Positions 35,870 to 45,154 of a stretch of 64,000 bases of DNA are shown in pieces. This DNA comes from Sphingomonas profundi (GTDB taxonomy: Bacteria > Pseudomonadota > Alphaproteobacteria > Sphingomonadales > Sphingomonadaceae): NCBI RefSeq assembly GCF_009739515.1, contig NZ_CP046535.1, positions 1,984,001 through 2,048,000 of the forward strand, given 5' to 3'. Position numbers and translations under genes: made by a program. The notes under the pieces were generated by a model. The model saw nothing but the letters and a program-made list of their open reading frames with translations. It did no database searches and was not told where the DNA came from. Each line of letters begins with the position of its first letter. The stretch's first letter is position 1.

Positions 35870-38317
35870 GTGCTGAAGCAAAAGGTTGGCATCGCGTCCG
35901 TGGTTTCGCTGATCGCGCTGGCAAACGCGACCGGCGCGCTGGCACAGACGGCGGACCCGGCGCCCGCCCCGACGCCTGGCGCTCAGGCGGACCCGGCCTC
36001 CGCCCCGGCGCCGAGCGCCCAGGCGGGATTGACCGGAGACATCGTTGTCACCGCACAGCGGCGCTCGGAATCGCTGCAGCGGACGCCGGTCGCGGTCGCG
36101 GTGCTGAGCGGCACCACGCTGGCGAAGCAGGCGATCGTCACCGAATCGGACCTCCAGGCCGCCACGCCGGGCTTGACGATCCGCGCCGGCCAGAACTCGA
36201 ATCAGCTGAATTACGCACTTCGCGGTCAATCGCTCGACGCGTTCAGTGATACACGCCCGGGCGTGCTTCCCTATTTCGATGAAATTCAGCTTGATGGCGT
36301 GGGCGGCGGCGCGTCCGCCTTCTACGATCTGCAATCGATCCAGGTGCTGAAGGGGCCGCAGGGGACGCTGTTCGGACGCAACTCGACAGGCGGTGCGGTG
36401 CTCTTCACGACGACCCGCCCGACGGAGGATTTCGGCGGCTATGTGAGCGGTCGCTTCGGCAATTACGCTTCGCGCGAGGTGGAGGGAGCAATCAACGTTC
36501 CCCTCGTGAATGACAAAGTCCTGACCCGCTTCGCCGGCTTCTACGAGAAGCGGGACGGCTATCAGAAGAATGTCTTTCAGGGTAATCGCGCCGGCAACGT
36601 CGATCGCTACGGCTTGCGCGGCAGCGTCACGGTCAATTTCAGCAGCAGCATCAAGAACGAACTGGTCGTCGATTATCTGCATGCGGACGGCAACAGCCTG
36701 AGCGGCTTGATCTACAGCCTCGACTCCGCAGGTGCGGTGCCGCTGATCGCGCTCACGGCCTTCGGCAACCAGCCACAGTACAACTTCCTGATCAACGCGT
36801 TTACCGGCGGCGCGGCCGGGTGCAACGCGGCGACCAACAATTGCGCCGCCGCCTATGCTGCCGCCAATCCCAAGCTGGATCCGGGCGGCATAACCTCCTA
36901 TCTTGCGACCCAGAAGGCCCGCGGGCCACATCGGATCGAGACCGACGGCCTGAACAAATATATCGGCCGCAACATCATCATCTCGAACATCACATCCTTC
37001 GAGGTCGCGCCGGACACGAGGATCCGTAACATCTTCGGCTTCACCAATCTCAAGGCCAATAGTTCGGGCGATATCGACGGCACGGCCTATGGGATCGACA
37101 GCAACGGTCCCGGCGGCGGCAAGAACGATACAACGCGCCAAGATTCCGAGGAACTGCAGTTGGCCGGCAAGACGTTCGGTGGAAACCTGGATTATGTCGT
37201 CGGTGGTTTCTACTCGCACGAGACGAACGTCGATCTGACGACGAGCCTTCTGCTGGAGTTCCCGCCGCTCACGTCCACCACCCGCTATCACAAGTTCACC
37301 ACTCGTGACATGTATGCCGGCTATGGCCAGGGGACCTACGACCTGAGCGAGCTGACGGGCATCCAGGGCTTGGGAGTCACCATCGGCGCGCGTTACACGC
37401 ATGAGCGGATCAAGTTCGATACGCTTTCCGACGATACTGCCTTCCAGGCACCGCCGGCGCAACAGGCCACCTTCGATTTCAACCAGCGCAAATCCTACGG
37501 CAACGTAAGCTGGACGCTCGGCGTGCAGGATCAGATCAACTCGAACCTGCTCGTCTACGTCGCCTCGCGCCGCAGCTACAAGAATGGTGGATATAACGGC
37601 ATCGAGAATCCCGTACCTGGCCCGGGTTCTGCCGGCGGCAATGAATATGGCCGCGAGACACTGACCGATCTTGAGGTCGGCATCAAATATCGTGGTGAAG
37701 TCGGTGCCATCCCGGTGCAGTTCAATCTGGCCGGGTATCAGAACTGGATCAAAGACGGGCAGCGAGTGGCCTACACTCTGCTCGGCTCCACTCCCGCCGC
37801 CGTCACCGTTAACGTGCCGCGCTCGAAGATCACCGGTTTTGAGGCGGATGGGTCCGTCCGGCCGTCTTCGTGGCTTACGCTCGGTGGCGCGCTTAACTAT
37901 ACGCGCGCGCGCTTCACCAATAATCTCGTATCGATCGGTGGCGGCACCCCGGTGGAGTTCGGCACCTATCCCGACACGCCAAAATGGTCGGGTTCGGTCT
38001 ATGGCGAGATCGAGGTGCCCGTCACCAACTCGATCGAAGCCAGCCTGCGGTCCGATCTATATTCGCAATCGTCCTTCTTTTTCTCCTCCACCGGCAACAA
38101 CAATCCGGGCGCTCGGATTGACGGCTATACCCTCGTGAACTTCCGCCTGGGACTTGAGGATCAGACGGCGGGCTGGTCGATCGCCGGGCTTGTGAAAAAT
38201 GCGTTCAACCGCACTTATTATGTAGGCGGCATCGCGACCGGCGAACTCTTCCAGTTCAACACGGCGGTTCCGGGGTCACCGCGCACCTTCCTGGCTGAGT
38301 TGCGCTACAAGTTCTGA
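35870..38317 (+). CDS. TonB-dependent outer-membrane receptor of the second catabolic island
   Basis: An 815-residue receptor: signal peptide (VVSLIALANATGALAQ), an Ala/Pro-rich linker, GDIVVTAQRRSE as TonB-box-like sequence, a plug with GTLFGRNSTGGAVLF, and a barrel ending in RTFLAELRYKF with terminal Phe. GGGGAGAG six bases before the GTG at 35870 sets the start; 38 codons of open frame upstream look non-coding. It is the first gene of the island and has an operator-like palindrome upstream, so it is probably induced together with the catabolic genes to import their substrate. Confidence 0.93.
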   Translation: MLKQKVGIASVVSLIALANATGALAQTADPAPAPTPGAQADPASAPAPSAQAGLTGDIVVTAQRRSESLQRTPVAVAVLSGTTLAKQAIVTESDLQAATPGLTIRAGQNSNQLNYALRGQSLDAFSDTRPGVLPYFDEIQLDGVGGGASAFYDLQSIQVLKGPQGTLFGRNSTGGAVLFTTTRPTEDFGGYVSGRFGNYASREVEGAINVPLVNDKVLTRFAGFYEKRDGYQKNVFQGNRAGNVDRYGLRGSVTVNFSSSIKNELVVDYLHADGNSLSGLIYSLDSAGAVPLIALTAFGNQPQYNFLINAFTGGAAGCNAATNNCAAAYAAANPKLDPGGITSYLATQKARGPHRIETDGLNKYIGRNIIISNITSFEVAPDTRIRNIFGFTNLKANSSGDIDGTAYGIDSNGPGGGKNDTTRQDSEELQLAGKTFGGNLDYVVGGFYSHETNVDLTTSLLLEFPPLTSTTRYHKFTTRDMYAGYGQGTYDLSELTGIQGLGVTIGARYTHERIKFDTLSDDTAFQAPPAQQATFDFNQRKSYGNVSWTLGVQDQINSNLLVYVASRRSYKNGGYNGIENPVPGPGSAGGNEYGRETLTDLEVGIKYRGEVGAIPVQFNLAGYQNWIKDGQRVAYTLLGSTPAAVTVNVPRSKITGFEADGSVRPSSWLTLGGALNYTRARFTNNLVSIGGGTPVEFGTYPDTPKWSGSVYGEIEVPVTNSIEASLRSDLYSQSSFFFSSTGNNNPGARIDGYTLVNFRLGLEDQTAGWSIAGLVKNAFNRTYYVGGIATGELFQFNTAVPGSPRTFLAELRYKF

Positions 38318-38367
38318 GGCAGACTGGACTTACGCTGTGTGACAGAAGCGGGCGGGGGACGGACGAG

Positions 38368-39030
38368 ATGGCCTACACACTCATCAATGCCCGGCCGAGC
38401 CCGTTCGGCCGCAAGGTCGCGATCGTTCTGCACGAGAAGCACATCGTGTTCGACGTGCATTATGATGTGCCGTGGGGGGACCGAACCTGTACGCCCGAAT
38501 ACAGCCCGCTCGAACAACTTCCGATCCTTGTTACGGATGAGAAGGAGGTCGTGTACGACTCGTCTTATATCGTGGAATGGCTGGAGGCGCGCTTTCCCGA
38601 ACCGGCACTTCTGCCGTCGGCATTGCCGGCCAGACTGGCCGCGCTCAAGCGGCAGATGCTGGGCGAACGGTTGATGGAAGTCGCCCAATCACTGATATTC
38701 GAGCTGCACCGCCCCGATCCGAGCGCCGCCTGGGTGGACCGCCAGACCCGCAAGGTGCGTGGAGCGTTGGCGGAGCTCGAGCGCCTTTATGGTCTACGCG
38801 CCCGTGCTGCGGACAATGGCCTCGATCTCGGCGACATAGCGGTGGCCACGACCCTGTTAGGCATCGAGTTCGCCGTGGAGTCCGGCCTCAGCCCGAACGT
38901 CACGGCCCTCCTCTGGCGCCGATCGCACGCCGCGCTGGGCGAGGCGGTCTCCGCGCTCGAAGCGCGGCCCTCTTTCGCGGAGACCCGGCCGCAGATGATG
39001 GATGTAAACCTGCAGGCGACCGTCGCCTGA
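38368..39030 (+). CDS. Glutathione S-transferase family protein
   Basis: A 220-residue cytosolic protein. The thioredoxin-like N-terminal domain reads TLINARPSPFGRKVAIVLHEK with Ser in the active-site loop, followed by the cis-Pro region EQLPILVTDEKEVVYDSSYIVEWLE that binds the glutathione gamma-glutamyl group. A helical C-terminal domain (GLDLGDIAVATTL) completes it. Such enzymes conjugate, isomerise or dehalogenate catabolic intermediates. It follows the TonB receptor by 50 bases and is probably co-transcribed. Confidence 0.9.
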   Translation: MAYTLINARPSPFGRKVAIVLHEKHIVFDVHYDVPWGDRTCTPEYSPLEQLPILVTDEKEVVYDSSYIVEWLEARFPEPALLPSALPARLAALKRQMLGERLMEVAQSLIFELHRPDPSAAWVDRQTRKVRGALAELERLYGLRARAADNGLDLGDIAVATTLLGIEFAVESGLSPNVTALLWRRSHAALGEAVSALEARPSFAETRPQMMDVNLQATVA

Positions 39031-39054
39031 ACCGGAACCCCGCCTGTGCGTCGA

Positions 39055-39708
39055 TCAGTAGGGTGATTCGATCCCTGCGAGGAACAGTTCCGCATATATC
39101 TTGCCGATTTCACTGGCGCTCTCGGCGCTCTGATCCGGGCGGAACCAGCGATGGGTCCAGCCGACTATACCAAGCACGCCATAGGCGACGACGCGCGCAG
39201 GGCCTACATTGCGAAAGCTGCCGTCCGCATATCCCTGCTCGATGATCGAGATGACGGCATCGGTGGTCTGCCGGTTCAGCCCGCGCATGTCGCGCGACCA
39301 TTCGGTGCGGCCCTCGCTGACCTGACTCAGGTTTTCGCGGATATAGATGTAGAATACCGGATAATATTCGCCGTAGGAGGACATGAGCGCGATTATCAGA
39401 TCGCGCAACTTGCGGCGCGGGCTCACTCTGCTGGCCTCGATCCGCTTGACGAGAGCCAGGTTGCGTTCGACCACGGTTCGAACGCACTCGTCGAACAGCA
39501 CTTCCTTGGAGGATGCATAGTAGTAGAGCGAAGCACGATCGATGCCGAGTTCCTCTGCCACGGCGGACATGCTGGCACGCTCGAGCCCCATCTTGTGAAA
39601 GACGCGGATGGCGGCGTCGGCGATCTCCTGACGCCGGGCGACGTAGGATGCGCTTGAGTCCTTCTTCGCGGCGACCCGTCGTTTGCTGATACCACTTTCC
39701 CGCGTCAC
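39055..39708 (-). CDS. TetR/AcrR family transcriptional regulator
   Basis: A 217-residue repressor-type protein. The helix-turn-helix domain is clear: EIADAAIRVFHKMGLERASM, AVAEELGIDRASLYYY, then SSKEVLFDECV. The C-terminal ligand domain (YIYIRENLSQVSEGRTEWSRD) is of the FadR/TetR_C_33 style often found beside fatty-acid-like catabolism. The GTG at 39708 has AGGA upstream and gives normal length; an ATG at 39756 is possible. It is divergent from the LLM operon, with one GTCAAC-N6-GTTGAC-like palindrome in the gap, consistent with autoregulation. Confidence 0.9.
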   Translation of the reverse strand: MTRESGISKRRVAAKKDSSASYVARRQEIADAAIRVFHKMGLERASMSAVAEELGIDRASLYYYASSKEVLFDECVRTVVERNLALVKRIEASRVSPRRKLRDLIIALMSSYGEYYPVFYIYIRENLSQVSEGRTEWSRDMRGLNRQTTDAVISIIEQGYADGSFRNVGPARVVAYGVLGIVGWTHRWFRPDQSAESASEIGKIYAELFLAGIESPY

Positions 39709-40237
39709 AATCGTCCTGTCCAAGCTGCCCGGAGGCAATCGGTATACGAAAATCATCCGCCCCTGATAGCCCCAAACACACCGGTGTCGGCTCGCCCGCA
39801 CAAGGCAAGTGTAGCTCAGCCGCGCTGCTCTGCCGCAAGCGCTGCCCGTCCGGAGGCCGTAATCCCGAATTCATCCGCCTCGTCAATACATGCGTTGACA
39901 GGTTCTGCGCCGCGCCTTAGGCATTGGACATAGATCGAAAAGGCTTTGAATTTCATTCGAGTCGAGAACAGAAACGGCAGTGTCGCGGCCTCGTTGAACA
40001 GGCTCGCGGGCTATATCGATGATCACTCTGCTCGCATCATAAACCGCCCGAGAAGACAAGGAACGCGGAGCGGCGAGAGGATGGCAAGGAGGATGCAAAA
40101 AGATGATCTGTCTTTCGCGCTCTTCCGAAATGCCGTCTGCTCGGACAGCTCCGCTTAGTTGAAAAAGGCCGCGCCGTCTTGCTCATCCAAGCCGGCGACG
40201 GTCGCCGCTCGCGGAGCGACACAGGAGGGAGTTCGGA
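39709..40237. other. Divergent control region between the tetR-type gene and the LLM operon
   Basis: About 530 bases without a supported gene. It includes the operator-like palindrome at 39882-39899 and an AGGAGGG ribosome site at its right end. Short open frames within it lack start signals and family features. Confidence 0.5.
39882..39899. promoter_or_regulatory. Operator-like palindrome 2 (GTCAAC-N6-GTTGAC type)
   Basis: GTCAATACATGCGTTGAC differs at one base from GTCAAC-N6-GTTGAC. It lies in the divergent region, about 175 bases upstream of the TetR-type gene start, and is well placed to control it or the plus-strand LLM operon. Confidence 0.6.
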
Positions 40238-41440
40238 ATGACTGATAAGCTACGTTACGGCGTCTTCGTCGGCCCGCACCATCCCCTCAACGAGAACCCG
40301 ACATTGTGCCTCCAGCGGGATCTGGAGCTGGCCGAACATCTGGAATATCTGGGGTTCGACGAGATCTGGTATGGCGAGCATCACTCCGCCGGCTGGGAGA
40401 CAATCGCCAGCCCCGAGGTGATGATCGCCGCCGCCGCGGAGCGGACGAAGCGGATCAAACTCGGCTCCGCCGTGAGTTCCGTACCCTATCACCATCCGCT
40501 TATGCTCGCCGAACGCTACAGCCAGCTGGATCACATGACCCGCGGCCGCGTGATGCTGGGAATGGGGCCGGGCTCGCTCGCGTCGGACGCGGAGATGATG
40601 GGCATTTCCGTCGCCCGGCAGCGCGATATGATGGACGAAGCCATTGACGTCATAACCCGTCTGATGCGCGGCGAGACCATCACGCATCAGACGGACTGGT
40701 TCACGCTCAACAACGCACGCATCCACATGACGCCCTACAGCCGCCCCAGCATCGACATGATCGCAGCGAGCACGATCTCGCCGACGGGATCGCGCGCGGC
40801 CGGTCGCAACGGGATCGGCATGCTCTCCTTCGGCGCCACCGCCTCCGCCGCCTTCGATGCGCTGGCGTCAAACTGGGCGATCTGCGAAGAGATCGCGCGG
40901 GATAACGGCAAGGTCGTCGATCGCCGGAACTGGCGGCTCGTGGCGCCGATGCATATCGCCGAAACGCGCGAGCAGGCTCGTGCGGACGTGCAATTCGGCA
41001 TCGAAGGCTGGGCGGACTATCTGCGCAACGTCGCGGCGCTGCCGATCGTGCCGGGCGGCGGCGATGTGGTCGATGCGATGCTCGATTCGCATATGGCGGT
41101 GATCGGCACGCCGGACGAGGCCGTCGCGCAGATCGAACGTCTCCAGAGGCAGTCCGGCGGGTTCGGCACTCTGGTCCTGTTCGGCACAAACTGGGCGGAC
41201 TGGACGCAGACCAAGCGATCCTACGAGATGTTCGCGCGCTATGTGATGCCTCGGATCGATGCGGTGCCCGACAACCGCGTCATCTCCGAGGCTGAATGCC
41301 GCGCCTCGCGCCCGGTGCTGGCGGGCAAGATTGGGGCGGCCATCCAGGATCGCATTCAGCGGCACATCGACGAGAAGGGTGAGCGCAACATCGCGCCCGA
41401 ACTGATCGTCGCGCTGCCCAGCCACAAATCGGGCCAGTGA
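40238..41440 (+). CDS. LLM-class flavin-dependent oxidoreductase (limonene monooxygenase-like subgroup)
   Basis: A 400-residue TIM-barrel flavin-dependent oxygenase. YGVFVGPHHPLNENP, EYLGFDEIWYGEHHSAGWE, and MLAERYSQLDHMTRGRVMLGMGPG are hallmarks of the bacterial-luciferase superfamily. It is unlike the sulfur-locus LLM proteins and nearer to ring- or terpene-oxidising members (family-level impression only). The AGGAGGG site nine bases before the ATG is the strongest in the area, suggesting high expression. It is the first gene of a four-gene unit with a cyclase-family hydrolase, an SDR and an ABM protein. Confidence 0.9.
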   Translation: MTDKLRYGVFVGPHHPLNENPTLCLQRDLELAEHLEYLGFDEIWYGEHHSAGWETIASPEVMIAAAAERTKRIKLGSAVSSVPYHHPLMLAERYSQLDHMTRGRVMLGMGPGSLASDAEMMGISVARQRDMMDEAIDVITRLMRGETITHQTDWFTLNNARIHMTPYSRPSIDMIAASTISPTGSRAAGRNGIGMLSFGATASAAFDALASNWAICEEIARDNGKVVDRRNWRLVAPMHIAETREQARADVQFGIEGWADYLRNVAALPIVPGGGDVVDAMLDSHMAVIGTPDEAVAQIERLQRQSGGFGTLVLFGTNWADWTQTKRSYEMFARYVMPRIDAVPDNRVISEAECRASRPVLAGKIGAAIQDRIQRHIDEKGERNIAPELIVALPSHKSGQ

Positions 41441-41458
41441 TCAGCGGGACAAGAGAAC

Positions 41459-42235
41459 ATGGCACGCCGGATCGTCGATCTCTCGGTCTATCTCGAAAAT
41501 GACGTCCTCTCGGATCCGGCGCCTTATCGACCACGGATCACCTATATTGATCACAAGACATCGCTGCCCGACCTGATCGGCTTCTTTCCCGGTCTGCAAG
41601 GCTCTGACCTGCCCGATGGTGAGGCGTGGGCCATCGAGCGGGTCGAGCTCATCACCCACAATGGCACGCATCTCGACGCGCCCTATCACTATGCGTCGAC
41701 GATGGATAAGGGCGAACGCGCGATCACCATAGACGAAGTGCCGCTGGACTGGTGCTTTCAGCCCGGCGTGAAGCTCGATTTCGCCAAGTTCCCGGATGGC
41801 TACGTCGTCACCGCAAAGGATGTCGAGGCAGAACTGGAGCGTATCGGCCACACGCTGTCCCCGCTGGAGATCGTCGTGGTCAACACCGCTGCGGGCAGGC
41901 GTTACGGGCGAGACGATTACGTCACTGCGGGCTGCGGCATGGGATATGCCGCAACGATGTACCTGCTGGAACGTGGCGTGCGCCTCACCGGCACCGACGG
42001 CTGGAGTTGGGACGCCCCGTTCGCCCATACAAAAAGCCAGTTTGAGGCCACAGGCGATGCCGGCCTGATCTGGGAAGGGCACAAGGCCGGGCGCGAGATC
42101 GGCTATTGCCACTTGGAGAAGCTGCACAATCTGGAGTCGCTGCCGCCAAGCGGCTTCACCATCGCCTGCTTTCCCATGAAGATCCGTGCGGCGTCCGCCG
42201 GCTGGACCCGCGCCGTCGCGATCTTCGATACCTGA
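41459..42235 (+). CDS. Cyclase family protein (kynurenine formamidase-like metal-dependent hydrolase)
   Basis: A 258-residue protein. The zinc-binding motif HNGTHLDAPYHY (His67, His71, Asp73) is diagnostic of the cyclase/KynB family, and the C-terminal DGWSWDAPFAH and CHLEKLHNLESLP fit. Family members hydrolyse formamides, lactones or isatin-type rings. Located 18 bases after the LLM oxygenase, it may open a lactone or ring made by that enzyme (inference). Confidence 0.9.
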   Translation: MARRIVDLSVYLENDVLSDPAPYRPRITYIDHKTSLPDLIGFFPGLQGSDLPDGEAWAIERVELITHNGTHLDAPYHYASTMDKGERAITIDEVPLDWCFQPGVKLDFAKFPDGYVVTAKDVEAELERIGHTLSPLEIVVVNTAAGRRYGRDDYVTAGCGMGYAATMYLLERGVRLTGTDGWSWDAPFAHTKSQFEATGDAGLIWEGHKAGREIGYCHLEKLHNLESLPPSGFTIACFPMKIRAASAGWTRAVAIFDT

Positions 42236-42319
42236 CCCTATTTCGAGGGGCCGGCATCATGCGTGAGCGGCCGACCCGCTCGAAATCTTCTGATCGAAAC
42301 CAGATACAAGACCTGGGAG

Positions 42320-43072
42320 ATGGATGTGCACAGACTCGGCGGCAAGGTCGCGATCATCACGGGCGCGGCGCAGGGTATGGGCACCGCCCACGCCCGTGCC
42401 TTCGTGGCGGAGGGCGCCAGGGTCATGCTGAGCGATCTAAATGGTGCCGCCGGCACGGCGCTGGCCAGAGAATTGGGTGAGAATGCGCGCTTCGTCGAAC
42501 ATGACGTCGCCGATGCCGCCGGGTGGCGGCGCGTCGTTGCCGAGGCTGAGGCCGCTTTCGGTGCCGTGACGGTGCTCGTCAACAATGCCGGCATCATCGG
42601 CCCCGTCACCAGCACCATCGATCTTGCGGAGGCGGACTATCTCCGGGTCTGCGCGGTGAACCAGCTTTCCACCTTCCTCGGCATGCAGGCGGTGTTGCCG
42701 GGCATGGTGGCGGCGGGCGGCGGCTCCATCGTCAACATCTCGTCCATCTCGGGCATGGTCGCGATCATCGGCTCGCCGAACCTCGCTTATGTCGGCAGCA
42801 AGTTCGCCGTGCGTGGCATGACGAAGCATGTCGCCGTGGAATATGGCGACCGCAACGTCCGGGTGAACTCAATCCACCCGGGCTACGTGAAGACGCCGAT
42901 GATGGTGGCTGCCACCGATGAGGATGGCGGCGGCAATGTGACGCAGATTCCACTCCGGCGCATGGCGGACCCGGAGGAGATCGCCCGCCTCGCGGTATTT
43001 CTCGCCTCGGACGAAAGTTCCTTCATCACCGGCGCCGAACATGTGGCGGACGGCGGTATGACGGCGGCCTGA
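42320..43072 (+). CDS. Short-chain dehydrogenase/reductase
   Basis: A 250-residue NAD(P)-dependent oxidoreductase, classical SDR. TGAAQGMG is the cofactor motif, VNNAGIIG the central motif, Ser in NISSISGM and the Tyr-x-x-x-Lys in YVGSK make the catalytic site, and INPG-like IHPGYVKTPM follows. The ATG at 42320 is preferred; an open frame 19 codons longer overlaps non-coding sequence. It probably oxidises or reduces an alcohol/ketone of the island's pathway, between the cyclase and the ABM gene. Confidence 0.92.
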   Translation: MDVHRLGGKVAIITGAAQGMGTAHARAFVAEGARVMLSDLNGAAGTALARELGENARFVEHDVADAAGWRRVVAEAEAAFGAVTVLVNNAGIIGPVTSTIDLAEADYLRVCAVNQLSTFLGMQAVLPGMVAAGGGSIVNISSISGMVAIIGSPNLAYVGSKFAVRGMTKHVAVEYGDRNVRVNSIHPGYVKTPMMVAATDEDGGGNVTQIPLRRMADPEEIARLAVFLASDESSFITGAEHVADGGMTAA

Positions 43073-43102
43073 TCGCTTGATCGATCTGGGAAAAGGACGT
43101 CG

Positions 43103-43399
43103 ATGGTGCTCTGCCGAACATATGATCTTCTCGCCGCCGATGATCGGATTGAGGCGCTGCGTGATGCTTTGGTCACGCTCGCCGGACGGGTCCGTGCGAT
43201 CGCCGGGTGCGAGGGGGTTCAGCTTTTCCAGGATGCCGATGTGCCGGCGCACTTCCTATTTGTGGAGCAGTGGGCGACGGCAGACGCGCATCGCGCGGGC
43301 GGCGTTGTTCTCGGCAAGGCGGCCCTGTCGCATGTGCTCGCGGCCCTCGCGACGCCACCGGCCGCTGCCACGCTCATGCCGATCGCCCTGCACGGCTGA
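43103..43399 (+). CDS. Antibiotic biosynthesis monooxygenase (ABM)-domain-like protein
   Basis: A 98-residue ferredoxin-like fold protein: CRTYDLLAADDRIEALRDALVTL, then GCEGVQLFQDADVPAHFLFVEQW, the usual strand-helix-strand with a W after the last strand. ABM proteins are cofactor-free oxygenases or small stress proteins. It is the last gene of the plus-strand unit, with AAAAGG before the ATG, and converges on the BKACE gene with 19 bases between. Confidence 0.8.
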   Translation: MVLCRTYDLLAADDRIEALRDALVTLAGRVRAIAGCEGVQLFQDADVPAHFLFVEQWATADAHRAGGVVLGKAALSHVLAALATPPAAATLMPIALHG

Positions 43400-43418
43400 C
43401 GCGAACGCGACCGTCCGT

Positions 43419-44345
43419 TCAGAATTCGACCCGATCTGCCCCTTTCAAAGCAAGCATCTCGCGTGCCTCGGCTGGGGTTGCGGGTTCGTGGCCCATCTCG
43501 CGCAGGATGCGAACGATCTTCTCCACCTGCTGCGCATTCGATACAGCCATCCGCCCGCGTTCGATGAACAGACTGTCCTCAAGGCCGACGCGGACATGCC
43601 CTCCCATCAGCGCGGCCTGCGTGAGGAACGGCATCTGATGCCGGCCTGCCGCCAGCACAGACCACTGAAAGGCATCGCGGCCGAACAGCCGATCCGCCGT
43701 CCCCTTCATGAACATCAAATTCTCCAGATCCGGCCCGATCCCGCCCAGAATGCCGAAGATCATCTGAATGAAGAAAGGCGGCCGCACCGCGCCCTCTTCC
43801 ACGAAATGCGCAAGATTGTAGAGATGCCCGACATCGTAGCATTCATGCTCGAACCGCGTCCCGCTCTCCCGCATCGTCGCCATGATCCGGTCAATGTCGC
43901 GAAAGGTGTTGCGAAAGATGAAGTCGTCCGAGCCCAGGACATAGTCCTTTTCCCACGGATGCTTCCACGTTTCGATGCGGCGCCCCGCGCCATGGAAGGA
44001 GAAATTGATGCTGCCCATGTTCAGCGAGCACATTTCCGGCTTGAAGCGCGCGGCGGCGGCAAGCCGGTCGTCCAGCTTCATCGTCGCGGAGCCGCCCGTC
44101 GTCAGGTTCACCACCGCATCGGTACGCTGGCGGATCACCGGCAGGAACTGCGCGAAGACGGCCGGATCGCCCGTCGGCTGCCCGGTTTCGGGCACCCGCG
44201 CATGCAAATGGAGGATAGAGGCACCCGCCTCCGCCGCGGCGATCGCCTGATCCGCGATCTCGCCGGGGGTGATCGGCAGCGCATCCGACATGCTTGGTGT
44301 GTGCGCGCCGCCGGTAACGGCACAGGTGATGATGATCTTGGCCAT
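43419..44345 (-). CDS. BKACE family protein (3-keto-5-aminohexanoate cleavage enzyme-like)
   Basis: A 308-residue TIM-barrel enzyme. KIIITCAVTGGAHTPSMS at the start, ASILHLHARVPETGQPTGD with the His-x-His zinc ligands (about 46-48), NLTTGGSATM, and the late GGHVRVGLEDSL are characteristic of beta-keto acid cleavage enzymes. They condense a beta-keto acid with acetyl-CoA to give acetoacetate and a new CoA thioester. Here it would yield a CoA ester that the neighbouring dehydrogenase, hydratase and hydroxyacyl-CoA dehydrogenase could use. It is the last gene of a seven-gene minus-strand operon. Confidence 0.93.
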   Translation of the reverse strand: MAKIIITCAVTGGAHTPSMSDALPITPGEIADQAIAAAEAGASILHLHARVPETGQPTGDPAVFAQFLPVIRQRTDAVVNLTTGGSATMKLDDRLAAAARFKPEMCSLNMGSINFSFHGAGRRIETWKHPWEKDYVLGSDDFIFRNTFRDIDRIMATMRESGTRFEHECYDVGHLYNLAHFVEEGAVRPPFFIQMIFGILGGIGPDLENLMFMKGTADRLFGRDAFQWSVLAAGRHQMPFLTQAALMGGHVRVGLEDSLFIERGRMAVSNAQQVEKIVRILREMGHEPATPAEAREMLALKGADRVEF

Positions 44346-44347
44346 GT

Positions 44348-45154
44348 CTACCCCCGTCGATGGCGAGAAAGGCCGAGGAGCTGGCGGTGCAGCCCCAGCC
44401 GGTCGCCGGATACCTGCGCGCGGGAGACCACCCCGCCCGCCACGTCGATCATCGCCGCCATCCGTAGGATTACCGGCGCGCCGGCCAACGCGCGATCGAT
44501 ATCCCCGAAACCGCCGGCGTAGTGCCCTCGACACAGGATGTGCACGGCCGCCCGATCGCCTGCGGTGAAGATGTGGGCGATCTCGACCGTATCGACATCG
44601 AGCAGATCGGCGAAACCCGGCCCGCCAACGAGTACGGATTCCACCGCCGGATCGCCGACTATCCCGGGCAGCCAGGCGCGGACGATCGCCTCGGTGGTCG
44701 GATCGGGCGGCAGCACCGGCTGGTCCCACGCCGCCAGGGCCGGCGGGCCGACCGGATCGGGCACACCGCTTTTCAGCTGCCGCTTGCGCGCGAAATAATC
44801 CTCCTCCGCCCATCCGTGCGCAAGACGTTCGCCTTCCATGCGGAACAGGGTGACGCCGCGCCATGCGGCGACGCGTCCGCCGTCCCGGATCGAGGCGCCA
44901 TGCTCGGTAAAACGCATGGCGAGGCCCGCGTCGCCGAGGATCACGTCGTGCACGGTCACGGTCAGCCCCGGAAACTGATCGAGTTGGGCGGCGGTGGCCG
45001 GCAGATAGTCCGCATCCCGCCCGTCGAACAGATGCCCACCGATCGACAGGCGGTAGCCCGGATCCATCACCCACGCGACCGCGTCATTGTCATGCGAGGT
45101 GAGAAAATCGATCGCGAAGCCGCGCAACGCGCGTGCCGGGTGTGGCAGTGTCAT
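44348..45154 (-). CDS. SnoaL/NTF2-like protein with two related halves
   Basis: A 268-residue protein of unknown activity. The first half (FAIDFLTSHDNDAVAWVMDPGYRL, WRGVTLFRMEGERLAHGWAE) has the cone-shaped NTF2/SnoaL fold pattern. The second half (EAIVRAWLPGIVG, AGDRAAVHILCRGHYAGGF) repeats a similar pattern, so it may be a tandem-domain cyclase or dehydratase-like protein. The ATG at 45154 overlaps the CoA ligase stop (ATGA) and has GGAG upstream. It sits within the CoA operon, two bases before the BKACE gene. Confidence 0.75.
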   Translation of the reverse strand: MTLPHPARALRGFAIDFLTSHDNDAVAWVMDPGYRLSIGGHLFDGRDADYLPATAAQLDQFPGLTVTVHDVILGDAGLAMRFTEHGASIRDGGRVAAWRGVTLFRMEGERLAHGWAEEDYFARKRQLKSGVPDPVGPPALAAWDQPVLPPDPTTEAIVRAWLPGIVGDPAVESVLVGGPGFADLLDVDTVEIAHIFTAGDRAAVHILCRGHYAGGFGDIDRALAGAPVILRMAAMIDVAGGVVSRAQVSGDRLGLHRQLLGLSRHRRG

